From assembly GCF_025336525.1 (NCBI RefSeq), contig NZ_JAOCZP010000001.1, positions 1,178,001-1,242,000 of the forward strand: a stretch of DNA of 64,000 nucleotides, read 5' to 3'. Positions 1 to 8,706 of the stretch are shown one piece after another. Numbering within the stretch: position 1 is the first letter of the stretch; every line of letters starts with the position of its first letter. The position numbers and the translations under genes were made by a program. Under the pieces are notes generated by a model, which saw nothing but the letters and a program-made list of their open reading frames with translations, was not told the origin of the DNA and did not search any database. The DNA is from Chelativorans salis. Its GTDB lineage: Bacteria > Pseudomonadota > Alphaproteobacteria > Rhizobiales > Rhizobiaceae.

Positions 1-124
1 TTCGCCGCTGGCCGTTCCCGCGATGCTGGAGATCGGCAGGGAGCCCGTGCCGGGCGGCGCCAGTGAGTCGCTTCTGGGTGAGGCGGCGGACAGCCTGATC
101 GAGGAGGCCATGGGCGGCGCATGA
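1..124 (+). CDS. Ligase-associated DEXH-box helicase, C-terminal end only
   Basis: The window opens inside this gene. Reading codons from base 2 gives a 40-residue tail (SPLAVPAMLEIGREPV, later EEAMGGA) ending at TGA 122-124. That tail resembles the C-terminus of the Lhr-like helicases encoded next to an ATP-dependent DNA ligase and the PdeM nuclease. The stop overlaps the pdeM start as ATGA, so the two genes are translationally coupled. Established: these genes form a ligase-associated DNA repair cluster in many proteobacteria. Only the tail is visible, so the assignment rests on it and on the pdeM neighbour. Confidence 0.75.
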   Translation, partial: SPLAVPAMLEIGREPVPGGASESLLGEAADSLIEEAMGGA

Positions 125-834
125 CGATTGTGGAGGGGATGGGAGGGGTGCTGCCGGCGGTCGAGATCGCAGTCGCCGGCGAGGGTGCCGTCTGCGATCC
201 CTCGGGGGCGCTTTACCTGCCAGCCGATCGCCTGCTCGTCGTCTCCGACCTGCATCTGGAGAAGGGTTCGTCCTATGCGCGGCGTGGCAGCATGCTGCCG
301 CCCTATGACACAGCGGCAACGCTGAAGCGGTTGGCCGCCGTGATCGACCGGCATCGCCCCGCGGCGGTCGTCAGCCTCGGCGACAGTTTCCACGATGCGG
401 GCGGCGCCGGTCGGATGCCCGAGGCCTTCCGCGAGCGGCTGCTGGCGCTGATGGCGGGGCGCCAGTGGTACTGGATCTCCGGCAATCACGATCCCCTGCC
501 CCCGGAGGGCCTGCCTGGCCACTGGGTGGAGGAACTGGCGGTGGGGAGCCTCATATTCCGGCATGAGCCGTCGCAGGGAGAGGCTGAGGGCGAGATCGCC
601 GGTCATCTGCATCCGGGCGCGCGTATCGTGCGGCGGGGCCGCTCCGTGCGGCGGGCCTGCTTCGCCTCTGACGGCGCCCGCCTCGTCATGCCCGCCTTCG
701 GCAGCCTGACGGGCACGCTCAACGTTCTTGATCGCGCCTTTGCCGGACTGTTCCGCCGCGAGGCGCTGACGGCCTATATGCTGGGGGCCGAGCGGGTCTA
801 TCCGATCACCGGGGCCATGCTGCGGCCGGCGTAG
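121..834 (+). CDS. pdeM: Ligase-associated DNA damage response endonuclease PdeM
   Basis: A 237-residue calcineurin-like metallophosphoesterase. The metal-binding motifs occur in the usual order: SDLHLEKG (about residues 42-49), LGDSFHD (86-92), GNHDP (121-125) and GHLHP (161-165). Length and motif set fit the PdeM family, nucleases or phosphoesterases encoded with a DEXH helicase and an ATP-dependent ligase for DNA repair. The start is set by the ATGA overlap with the helicase. It is the last gene of that operon in view; a dispersed repeat with a perfect 8-bp stem (891-898 with 905-912) follows and may end transcription. Confidence 0.9.
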   Translation: MTIVEGMGGVLPAVEIAVAGEGAVCDPSGALYLPADRLLVVSDLHLEKGSSYARRGSMLPPYDTAATLKRLAAVIDRHRPAAVVSLGDSFHDAGGAGRMPEAFRERLLALMAGRQWYWISGNHDPLPPEGLPGHWVEELAVGSLIFRHEPSQGEAEGEIAGHLHPGARIVRRGRSVRRACFASDGARLVMPAFGSLTGTLNVLDRAFAGLFRREALTAYMLGAERVYPITGAMLRPA

Positions 835-836
835 CT

Positions 837-912
837 CGGATCATCGCTTCACGGAATCGTTGATCCGATCCGACTCGTTGTTTTGACGCAATTCCGGTCG
901 GAAAACCGGAAT
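837..912. repeat. Dispersed intergenic repeat, copy A
   Basis: About 76 bases that align without gaps to 46277-46352 at roughly 70% identity by eye, sharing CGGATC, TTCAC, CCGATCC and a CGG-CGGAAA block. I recognise the type as a short intergenic element common in Mesorhizobium-like genomes. Its 3' half contains a perfect hairpin: ATTCCGGT 891-898 pairs with ACCGGAAT 905-912. The rest of the 835-1119 gap shows no convincing gene; an 84-codon reverse frame there has no recognisable features. Confidence 0.65.
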
Positions 913-1119
913 CAATCGTCCCTACGAGGTCTTCGACAACGATTCCTACGTTGTCCATCCGCTTGAGCGCCATGTCCCAGGTGTCGCCTAGTCTAATAAC
1001 GGACGCTTGAGGTGCCCCCAACACCGGCGGCCATCCGGGCCGGTTCGCTGCTGTCCACATCAGAAGCTCGAATCACGGACCGGCTCAAACCGCCACCCTG
1101 TTTTCAAACAGTCTCTTAG

Positions 1120-1902
1120 CTACTCCTTCCGGAAGATCAGCCGCCCGAGCCAGCCGGTCACGATCGCCAACAGGACGGCGGCGAGGCCGTAGAGAAAGCT
1201 CCGTTGGTGCGCGTATTCGAAGATGCGCTGCTCCAGCCCCGCCTTGCGGATGGTCAGCAGGGCCGATGTTTCCTCGACGAAAACGCCGTTGCGGAACAGG
1301 AAGGCGCGCGCCCGGTGTGTGCCGACGGGCACGTTGGGCGCCAGGCGCAGCGTGGCGCGAAACAGGTTGCGCGACAGAAACTGCACGCCGCCCGCGTATT
1401 CCACATAGAGCCCCCTCGCCTCCTTGCGGGCGCGCAGCGCATTCCTGAACTCCTTAAGGGTGCTCACGTTCTCTTCCGGGTCGAGCGGCTGCAGATGAAC
1501 GTTCTCCGGGCGCAGCGCCAGCCGCCGGTAGTTGGCGGGGGCGGTGATGTCCTGCGGCTGCCGGGTCATGGCGACGGAGTAGGAGGCCGGCACGTCGCGG
1601 AAGATTACCGACTGGGTGTTGATCCACATGCCAAGCACCCGCGTCTTCTTGCGCACCACTACCGTGCGCGGCGGCCCTTCCAGCACCACGACGACATCGT
1701 AGCGGCCTTGCCGGCTGATGAGTGGATCGACGTTCTCCAGCGCACCAAATATGGTGAGATTGGCGCCGGAGAAGTCGGCGGTGATGGAGACGCGGTCGGT
1801 CGAAAGGCCGATCTGGATGCCTTCGCTTACAGGCTCCTGGGCGTGCGCCTTGCCGGCCAGGGCGGTGACAAAGAGAAGCAGGAGGGCGCGCGGGAGAAGC
1901 AT
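1120..1902 (-). CDS. TIGR02186-family membrane-anchored protein, TauE/SafE partner
   Basis: 260 residues. An N-terminal signal peptide (LLLLFVTALAGKAHAQ) is followed by a beta-rich, probably periplasmic region and one C-terminal transmembrane helix (about 236-256, GLAAVLLAIVTGWLG) ending in RKE. The pattern matches the alphaproteobacterial TIGR02186 family, whose function is unknown and which is typically encoded just after a TauE/SafE permease. Here its start lies 3 bases past the permease stop, so both are surely on one transcript. It may assist the permease at the periplasmic face (inference). Confidence 0.8.
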   Translation of the reverse strand: MLLPRALLLLFVTALAGKAHAQEPVSEGIQIGLSTDRVSITADFSGANLTIFGALENVDPLISRQGRYDVVVVLEGPPRTVVVRKKTRVLGMWINTQSVIFRDVPASYSVAMTRQPQDITAPANYRRLALRPENVHLQPLDPEENVSTLKEFRNALRARKEARGLYVEYAGGVQFLSRNLFRATLRLAPNVPVGTHRARAFLFRNGVFVEETSALLTIRKAGLEQRIFEYAHQRSFLYGLAAVLLAIVTGWLGRLIFRKE

Positions 1903-1905
1903 CGA

Positions 1906-2835
1906 TCAGCTAGCCCCCGTCGCCAGCGAATAAATGCTTGCCGGGCGCACGAACAGATCGAACGCCAGCCGCAGCGCAACGGCCAGCACCAGCACCGCCA
2001 GCAGAGCGCGCAACTGCTCGCCGCGCAGCCTCTGGCCGACCCGCGCCCCATACTGGGCGCCTGCCACTCCGCCCACCATGAGCAGGAAGGCGAGCACGAC
2101 ATCCACCGTCTGGTTGGCCGTCGAATGCACCACCGTGGTGAAGGCGGCGACGAAGATGATCTGGAACAGGGACGTGCCGATGACGACGTTGGTGGGTACC
2201 TTGAGCAGGTAGATGAGCGCCGGCACCATGATGAAACCGCCGCCGACACCCATGATCGAGGCGAGGAAGCCGATGATGGCGCCAAGCCCCAGCACCGGAA
2301 TGATGCTGACGAAGATCTTTGAGGCGCGGAAGCGCATCTTGAGCGGCAGGCGGTGGATCCAATTGTGCTGGCCGGGGCGGCGGAGCGAGGCGACCTGGCC
2401 GCCCCTGGCGCGACGGATGGCACGCACGCTTTCGACGAGCATCAGGCCGCCGACGGAACCCAGAAAGGCCACGTATAGCAGCGAGACGATGAGGTCGAGC
2501 TGGCCCAGTCTGCGCAGGTAGGCGAAGACGTAGATGCCGATGGACGACCCGACGACACCGCCGGCGAGAAGCACGCCGCCCAGCTTCATGTCGAGGGAGC
2601 CGCGCTTGAAATGGGCGAGCGCGCCGGAAAAGGAGGAGGCGATCACCTGATTGGCGCCGGTCGCCACCGCGATGGCGGGCGGGATGTTGTAGAAGATCAG
2701 GAGTGGTGTGATGAGGAAGCCGCCGCCGACGCCGAACATGCCGGAGAGGAAGCCGACCGCGCCGCCCATGGCGAGCAGGACCACCATGTTGACGGACATT
2801 TCCGCGATCGGGAGATAGATGCCCACCCGCGACAC
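1906..2835 (-). CDS. TauE/SafE-family permease (sulfite/organosulfonate exporter type)
   Basis: 309 residues, almost wholly hydrophobic, with the internal duplication typical of the family. The paired motifs FGVGGGFLITPLL (N half) and MGVGGGFIMVPALI (C half) are each followed by hydrophobic helices, for about eight transmembrane segments. TauE/SafE proteins export sulfite, sulfoacetate or related anions; the substrate cannot be told from sequence. It is first in a two-gene operon with the TIGR02186 protein. An ATG seven codons from the ORF limit begins the conserved part; other nearby starts are possible. Confidence 0.85.
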   Translation of the reverse strand: MSRVGIYLPIAEMSVNMVVLLAMGGAVGFLSGMFGVGGGFLITPLLIFYNIPPAIAVATGANQVIASSFSGALAHFKRGSLDMKLGGVLLAGGVVGSSIGIYVFAYLRRLGQLDLIVSLLYVAFLGSVGGLMLVESVRAIRRARGGQVASLRRPGQHNWIHRLPLKMRFRASKIFVSIIPVLGLGAIIGFLASIMGVGGGFIMVPALIYLLKVPTNVVIGTSLFQIIFVAAFTTVVHSTANQTVDVVLAFLLMVGGVAGAQYGARVGQRLRGEQLRALLAVLVLAVALRLAFDLFVRPASIYSLATGAS

Positions 2836-3000
2836 CTGGGATTGTTATGCACAAAATGCGCGACGGGTCTGTTGCGCACGCTCAAATGTTGCTCTCGTTC
2901 TTGCGCCCACAAGACGGCGAAGTCAAACGCGCGCGGGGGGAAAACTTTGAAAACTTGCGGGAAATGGCTCTGCGACGGATTTATGCCGTGGCCACACCGC

Positions 3001-6000
3001 TCACTGTGCCTCCTTGTTGCGCGCCAGCAGCGCGCGCACCAGCGCATCGTCTACGACGCCCGTCTCGGCCAAGCCGTTCTCCTTCTGAAAGGCCTTGATG
3101 GCGGCGCGTGTCCTGTCGCCCATGACGCCGTCCGCGGGGCCGGCGTCGAAGCCGTTCTTGTTGAGGATGACCTGGATGTTGCCGATGGCCTTCTTCATAT
3201 CGACGGCTTTCACGTCGACGCTGCCGGTGGCCATCTCGTCCGTGCGCCACTCGCGGGGAATGTCGACGGTGTTGGTCTGCGGATCGGCTTGCCGGGCCTT
3301 CCAGAGCTTTGCCTTACCCTGGGCCTTGACGAGGTCTGCCGGCGCCATCACCTTGGCGATCTCGTCGCGCTTGGCGGCGGCATCCGCGTCGCCTGTTCTG
3401 GCAACGACGTCGAACCATTTGTAGGCCTCGCTCAGGTCGCGCTTTACGCCGATGCCCTTGGTGGCCAGGATGCCGAGGTTGAACTGGCTGTCGACGACAC
3501 CGAGATCGGCGGCTTCCTGAAACCAGCGCGCGGCAGACTCGTTGTCCGTCGTGCCGTCGGCGCCCATGGCGTAGAGCACGCCGAGATTGTGCATGGCGCT
3601 GGCATTGCCCTGTTCGGCGGCGCGCTGATACCACGTCTTCGCCTTGGCGATGTCACGCTCGACGCCGTTGCCTTTCTCGTAAAGATTGCCGATGCGGTAT
3701 TGCGCCGGAGCGACGCCCCGTTCGGCCGCCTCTTCATACCAGCGGGCAGCCTCCGCCATGTCGGCCTCCACATCAACTCCATCCGCATAGCGGTTGGCGA
3801 TCTCGTAGAGAGCGGCGGCGTTGCCTTCCGCTGCCGCCTGACGCAGTGAGGCCGGCTCGATCTCTTCGGGGACTTTCGGCAGATCACGCGCGGTCGGCTC
3901 GACGCCTGCCTCTTCGGGGGCAGCTTCCTGCGGCGGAGTGGCCATCGGCAGGCTCGACGGGAGAACGGTGTCGGCGCTTGCCATTCGCGTTTCGCTCTCC
4001 GCGACCGGCGTGAGATCATGCGGAGAGTCGATGGCGGCCGTTGAGATCTCTTCGTTTCTATCCGCCTCGTCGCGCGCGTCGACCACGCGCACCGGCCCGG
4101 CCGGCTGCTCTTCCGTTTCAGGCTTGGCCAGCTCCGGCTTCACCGCAGCCTCCTGAGGCTCCTCGGTCGGCTCGACCACCTGCGCCATGCGCACGGGTTC
4201 GCCGTCCTGCCAGAGCGTCCTGGCGTATTGCAGACCGCCGGCGAGCACGATGGCCGTGCCAAGTGCGAGAAGCAGGTGCTTCTTGCGGCGACCGAGAACC
4301 TTGCCGATACCGAGCTTTCCGCCCTTGCTGGCGGTCTCGGCGCGGCTGTCCTTCAAGATTTCCGCCTCCGCGGCCGCGGCCTGGGCGGCGCGACGTGCGG
4401 CGGCGATGAAATCAGCCTTCGCCGTATCCGACGAGGCGGCGTCGCGGGTGCCGTGCTCGTCGCGCACGCGGCGCATGATGGAGTTGAGGTCGGGAGCGCC
4501 GGAACCTGGCTCCAGCGGCTCGTTGATCCGCTGCTCGTCGAGGGACGGCTCGAGCGCACCCTCCTCGGGATCGTCGGCGAGGACGGGTTCCTCGCGGACG
4601 TTCTCTTCCGCGGCGCGACCGCGCCTGCCGGTGATGGCACGTGAAAGCCCCCCCAGCATCGAGCGCTTCTCCTGCCCTCGCGGAGTGCTCGCCCCCTCAT
4701 CGTACAGCGCGGCCTCGGCCGCCGCCACGGCGGCTTCGGCCGGCGTGCGCCCCGGCTCGGGATGGCGCGGCATGCCGGCATCCTCGTAGCCTTCCGAGGG
4801 GTCGATGGACGGCGCGTGGGCGAGGGCGAGCTTGCCTGCCTCGATCGAGCCCAGGTGCTCGACGATCTTGAGCAGCGTGTCGTGGATCGCCTCGAAGGTC
4901 TTGGTATTGCGCTCGTCGGACTTGCGCGTCAGCGCTTCCAGCGTCTTCAGGTCCTCGGTCAGGCGGGCGTCCACCGGCTCAGTGCGAGCGACACCCAGTG
5001 TCTGGACCGCCTGCTCGGCCGCCTGGCGGGCGGCTTCGATCATGGCGGCACGGCTCTCGCCGATCGACTGCTCGATCTTCTCCAGCCTCGGCGCCAGGTC
5101 CTCGAATTCAGGAACCTCGCGGCCAGGACGCTCCAGGTGGGCAGAGAGGCTCGCCACCTGCGCCTCCAGATTGCGGATCACCTCGCGGTCGAGCCCCATG
5201 CCGGCGGAGGCGGAATTCTGCAGCCGGCGGGAGACATCCTCCAGCCGCGCCTCCAGCGCGCGCAGGGTGCTGCCGTCGCCGGACTCCTCTCGCGCCTCAT
5301 CGATACGGGCTGCGAGATCCGCGAAGCGGCTGTCCATGGCCGCCATGATGCCGGCATCGTCCGAACGGTAAACGGTGTCGAGCTTCTCCGAAATCCGGGT
5401 GATGGTATCGGCCAGCTGCTCTACCGTCTGTTCCGGCACATCGATACGCCGGGCGACCTCGTCGATGCGGTCGGAAAGCGCATTGAGCCGCTCGACGACG
5501 AGGCCGTCCGAGCGATCCTCGGCCAGCTCGTTGATCTGGTTCGCCAGCGAGGAGATGCGGGCCTCGATGCGCTCAAGCAGCTTTTCATCGAAGTTCGACG
5601 AATGGGCGAGCGCCGCCGAAGCCGTGATGGCACGCGAGATCTCGTCGAGGCGTTCCTCGATCATGGCGTAAAGGTCGTGCTGGCCGCGGGCGGGCTGCCC
5701 GGCGAACTGGTCGAGGGAGCTTGCCAGGGTGCGCAGACACTCTTCCAGCGTGTGCAATGAAAGCGATCCGGGCAGGCCCTCGACCGCTGCGCCGATTTCC
5801 TCCAGCCGCGCGCCAAGCCTTTCTATCGCCGGATCGGCGCCCGTCGCGAGCTGGCTTTCGATGGTGTCCCAGCGTTTGTCGAGGGAACGTACGGTTTCCT
5901 CCCGCGCGAGACTGTCGAGCGAAGCCTTGACCTGCTCCAGTTCCAGCCGCAGCATCTTCGTGCTCTTGTCGTCGCTGCGCTCGGCCAGAAGAGTAGTCGC

Positions 6001-6489
6001 CCGGGAAAGCCGCTCGAACTCCGCGTTCAGTTCGGCGGTCATGGGCGATTGCGGTGCGGCGGCCATGATGCCCGCCAATTCCTCCCGGAGCGCGTTGAAT
6101 TCACGCCGCAGGCCGGAACCGACCATGGCACGCATGTCTTCACGCAGCGCCTTCAGCTCCTCCGCTATGCTGCCGATGGAAGTGAGCTGGTCTTCCTGAT
6201 GGCGGGAACTTTCAATCTGGCGCGCGATACGCTGCAGCTGATCGCAATCTTCGCCCGCGCTATAGGTGCGAGGGTTTTCGGGATGGGGCTCGGCGGCAGC
6301 TTCCGAAAGGCGCTGCATGCGCTGCGCGATATCGCTTTCCCTTTCGGGCCCGCGCTGGCGGGTCTCCAGGGTCCGCCCTAGGCGGCTTTCCAGTTGGTCG
6401 AGGGTGCGGCTGATATCCTCAAGGGTGGTGTCGGACCTGCGCTGCCGCCCCGCATTCAGGTTATCCAGGTAGGACCGCTTGGTGTTCAT
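3001..6489 (-). CDS. PodJ-like polarity/localization protein (coiled coil, Sel1 repeats, PG-binding)
   Basis: 1162 residues from the ATG at 6489, which begins MNTKRSYLDNLNAGRQRR and has GGAGAGG upstream. The frame stays open 76 codons further, but that stretch has no SD and reads like noncoding. Order: a long acidic coiled coil (about 15-700, many repeats of RLDEI/ARIDE type), one transmembrane helix near 737-757 after RRKKH, a proline/glutamate-rich linker, about four Sel1-type TPR repeats (886-1050), and a C-terminal peptidoglycan-binding_1 domain (1096-1160). This is the architecture of Caulobacter PodJ, which localises polar and division factors across the inner membrane. Identity as PodJ is by architecture; a general Sel1/PG-binding protein is the alternative. 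Confidence 0.8.
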   Translation of the reverse strand: MNTKRSYLDNLNAGRQRRSDTTLEDISRTLDQLESRLGRTLETRQRGPERESDIAQRMQRLSEAAAEPHPENPRTYSAGEDCDQLQRIARQIESSRHQEDQLTSIGSIAEELKALREDMRAMVGSGLRREFNALREELAGIMAAAPQSPMTAELNAEFERLSRATTLLAERSDDKSTKMLRLELEQVKASLDSLAREETVRSLDKRWDTIESQLATGADPAIERLGARLEEIGAAVEGLPGSLSLHTLEECLRTLASSLDQFAGQPARGQHDLYAMIEERLDEISRAITASAALAHSSNFDEKLLERIEARISSLANQINELAEDRSDGLVVERLNALSDRIDEVARRIDVPEQTVEQLADTITRISEKLDTVYRSDDAGIMAAMDSRFADLAARIDEAREESGDGSTLRALEARLEDVSRRLQNSASAGMGLDREVIRNLEAQVASLSAHLERPGREVPEFEDLAPRLEKIEQSIGESRAAMIEAARQAAEQAVQTLGVARTEPVDARLTEDLKTLEALTRKSDERNTKTFEAIHDTLLKIVEHLGSIEAGKLALAHAPSIDPSEGYEDAGMPRHPEPGRTPAEAAVAAAEAALYDEGASTPRGQEKRSMLGGLSRAITGRRGRAAEENVREEPVLADDPEEGALEPSLDEQRINEPLEPGSGAPDLNSIMRRVRDEHGTRDAASSDTAKADFIAAARRAAQAAAAEAEILKDSRAETASKGGKLGIGKVLGRRKKHLLLALGTAIVLAGGLQYARTLWQDGEPVRMAQVVEPTEEPQEAAVKPELAKPETEEQPAGPVRVVDARDEADRNEEISTAAIDSPHDLTPVAESETRMASADTVLPSSLPMATPPQEAAPEEAGVEPTARDLPKVPEEIEPASLRQAAAEGNAAALYEIANRYADGVDVEADMAEAARWYEEAAERGVAPAQYRIGNLYEKGNGVERDIAKAKTWYQRAAEQGNASAMHNLGVLYAMGADGTTDNESAARWFQEAADLGVVDSQFNLGILATKGIGVKRDLSEAYKWFDVVARTGDADAAAKRDEIAKVMAPADLVKAQGKAKLWKARQADPQTNTVDIPREWRTDEMATGSVDVKAVDMKKAIGNIQVILNKNGFDAGPADGVMGDRTRAAIKAFQKENGLAETGVVDDALVRALLARNKEAQ

Positions 6490-6739
6490 CGAAACGCCCG
6501 CCTCTCCGCGGCTGATCGGCTCGCCGCACGTGGAACACGATATTGCGGGGATTTCAGTGGGCCGCCGTGCGCTTGTGGCGATGGCGGGTTCCCCAGAGAG
6601 CATCCCCTCGGTCGGAACCCAATATGTGTGCGAAGCACAGCATGATGGCGTTCCGATGCCAGAACATTCACCAATCGTGGTAAACAAGCAGTTAATCTTT
6701 ATTACCGAATTACCCATCGTGCGGCGTGGGCTGAATGTT

Positions 6740-6772
6740 GTTTGACGTTTACGCGCACGTCAAACTTTGATA
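6740..6772 (+). promoter_or_regulatory. MerR-type promoter/operator before the beta-oxidation operon
   Basis: A 26-bp inverted repeat with 9-base arms (GTTTGACGT 6740-6748, ACGTCAAAC 6757-6765). It overlaps a possible sigma70 promoter: TTGACG (6742-6747), a 19-bp spacer, TTGATA (6767-6772). The long spacer with an operator inside is the hallmark of promoters activated by MerR-family proteins. The TTGACGT-type arms resemble LiuR-like sites described for branched-chain and fatty acid degradation genes in proteobacteria. No merR-family gene lies in the window, so the regulator would act in trans. The palindrome is seen; the regulator is inferred. Confidence 0.55.
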
Positions 6773-6838
6773 TGAGGCCCTTCGGTGCCGGCTGGTGGAC
6801 CTTGCCGCCGGGGTTGAGATGCGTGCTGGAGGAACTTC

Positions 6839-8635
6839 ATGCCGACCTACAGGGCTCCCGTGCAGGACACGGTCTTCGTCGTTCGCGATGTTCTTGGCTA
6901 CCAACGCCATGACAACCTGCCGGGCTTCGCCGATGCCTCGCCCGACCTGCTGGAAGCGATCCTCAACGAGGGTGCGAAACTGGCCGAGAACGTCATGCAG
7001 CCCTTGAACCGGGTCGGCGACATGGAAGGCTGCATCCGCCATGAGGACGCCACGGTGACGACGCCGAAAGGCTTCATCGAGGCATACCGCAAATATTGCG
7101 AGGGCGGCTGGATGGGCCTCTCGGTCCCAACCGAATTTGGCGGGCAGGGATTGCCCTATCTGGTGCATTCGGCCGTCGGCGAATACCTCGTTTCCGCCAA
7201 CATGGCGCTGATGATGTATCCCGGTCTCACCCAAGGAGCGATTGCCGCCATCCTCGCCCACGGGACGGAAGAGCAGAAGCGGAAGTGGCTGCCGAACATG
7301 GTCGAGGGCACCTGGACCGGCACCATGAACCTGACCGAGCCGCACTGCGGCACGGACCTTGGGCTTCTGCGTACCAAGGCCGTGCCCAACGGCGACGGCA
7401 GCTACAAGATCTCCGGGCAGAAGATATTCATTTCCGCCGGTGAGCACGACATGGCGGAGAACATCGTCCACCTGGTGCTCGCCCGCATCGAGGGGGCGCC
7501 GGAGGGGGTGAAGGGTATTTCGCTCTTCATCGTGCCGAAGCGGAAGGTTGACGATGCCGGCGATCCTGGTGAGGGCAATGGAGTTTCCTGCGGCTCCATC
7601 GAGGAGAAGATGGGCATCCATGGCAATGCCACCTGTGTCATGAACTACGACGAGGCGGAGGGCTTTCTGCTGGGCGCGGAGAACGGTGGGCTCAAGGCCA
7701 TGTTCACGATGATGAACGAGGCGCGGCTGGGCGTCGGGCTGCAGGGCCACGCGCTCGGCGAAGTGGCCTACCAGAACGCCACCGATTACGCCCACGAGCG
7801 CCTGCAGGGCCTCTCTCTCACCGGCGCCAAGGCGAGGGATAAGAAGGCCGACCCGATCATCGTCCACCCCGACATCCGCAGGAAGCTGATGACCATGCGC
7901 GCCTTCAACGAGGCGGGCCGCGCGCTCATCCTGTGGACCGCGCTGCAGTCCGACATCGCCCACCGCAGCGAGGACGAGAAGGACCGCCAGGAGGCGGAAG
8001 ACCACCTCGCCCTGATGACCCCCGTCATCAAGGGCGTGCTTACAGACAAGGGTTTCGAGCACGCGGTGATGGCGCAGCAGGTGTTCGGCGGCCATGGCTA
8101 TATCGAAGAGCACGGCATGAGCCAGTTCGTGCGCGATGCCCGCATCGCCATGATCTACGAGGGCGCCAACGGCATCCAGGCGCTCGACCTCGTCGGCCGC
8201 AAGCTGGCGCAGAACGGCGGCCGCGCGGTGCAGGCCTTCTTCAAGACGGTGGGCGATTTCTGCGAGGAGAACCGTACCGACGAAAAGATGGCGCCCTACA
8301 CCAAGGCGCTGAAGAAGGGGCTGAACGACCTCCAGGCCGCCACCATGTGGCTCATGCAGAACGCCATGCAGAAGCCGGATAACGCTGGTGCGGCCTCCTA
8401 TGATTACATGCACCTCTTCGGCCTCGTCGCTCTCGGCTACATGTGGGGGCGCATGGTAAAGGTGGCGCAGAACGGCATTGCTGCCGGCGCTGACGGCAGC
8501 GCGGACTTCCTTGAGCCGAAGCTGGTGGTGGGACGCTACTTCATGGAGCGCGTCATGCCGGAGACGGCCGCCCACCTCGCCCGCATCTCGTCCGGTGCCG
8601 ACACGATGATGGCGCTGCCGGCGGAGGCGTTTTGA
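6839..8635 (+). CDS. Acyl-CoA dehydrogenase, large form with acetyl-CoA-dehydrogenase-like C-terminus
   Basis: 598 residues, about 200 longer than ordinary acyl-CoA dehydrogenases, matching the DmdC/FadE-like group with an extra C-terminal helical domain. Visible: the flavin-loop region [13 protein letters not shown], and [17 protein letters not shown], whose glutamate (near residue 439) is the expected catalytic base. It oxidises an acyl-CoA to the 2-enoyl-CoA with FAD, passing electrons to ETF. Members include 3-methylmercaptopropionyl-CoA dehydrogenases, so the exact substrate is open. GGAGGA sits 7 bases before the ATG. First gene of the beta-oxidation operon, directly behind the MerR-type promoter. 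Confidence 0.88.
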   Translation: MPTYRAPVQDTVFVVRDVLGYQRHDNLPGFADASPDLLEAILNEGAKLAENVMQPLNRVGDMEGCIRHEDATVTTPKGFIEAYRKYCEGGWMGLSVPTEFGGQGLPYLVHSAVGEYLVSANMALMMYPGLTQGAIAAILAHGTEEQKRKWLPNMVEGTWTGTMNLTEPHCGTDLGLLRTKAVPNGDGSYKISGQKIFISAGEHDMAENIVHLVLARIEGAPEGVKGISLFIVPKRKVDDAGDPGEGNGVSCGSIEEKMGIHGNATCVMNYDEAEGFLLGAENGGLKAMFTMMNEARLGVGLQGHALGEVAYQNATDYAHERLQGLSLTGAKARDKKADPIIVHPDIRRKLMTMRAFNEAGRALILWTALQSDIAHRSEDEKDRQEAEDHLALMTPVIKGVLTDKGFEHAVMAQQVFGGHGYIEEHGMSQFVRDARIAMIYEGANGIQALDLVGRKLAQNGGRAVQAFFKTVGDFCEENRTDEKMAPYTKALKKGLNDLQAATMWLMQNAMQKPDNAGAASYDYMHLFGLVALGYMWGRMVKVAQNGIAAGADGSADFLEPKLVVGRYFMERVMPETAAHLARISSGADTMMALPAEAF

Positions 8636-8706
8636 GTTGGCATTGCGGCGGCTTTCCTGTTCTGTTGGGTCCCGTGCCGAAATAGCCGTGTAGGAGGAGG
8701 AACGAC

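Noticed and set aside
835-1119. 84-codon reverse frame in the gap after pdeM
   Set aside because: It runs through the dispersed repeat and has no SD or recognisable sequence.
1204-3849. Two forward frames (372 and 412 codons) opposite the TIGR02186/TauE genes and the end of the PodJ-like gene
   Set aside because: The reverse-strand genes have signal peptides, helices and domain motifs; the forward frames have none.
6490-6717. 76-codon N-terminal extension of the PodJ-like gene (contains CSTC)
   Set aside because: The conserved N-terminus with a good SD begins at 6489; the extension has unrelated composition and no SD.
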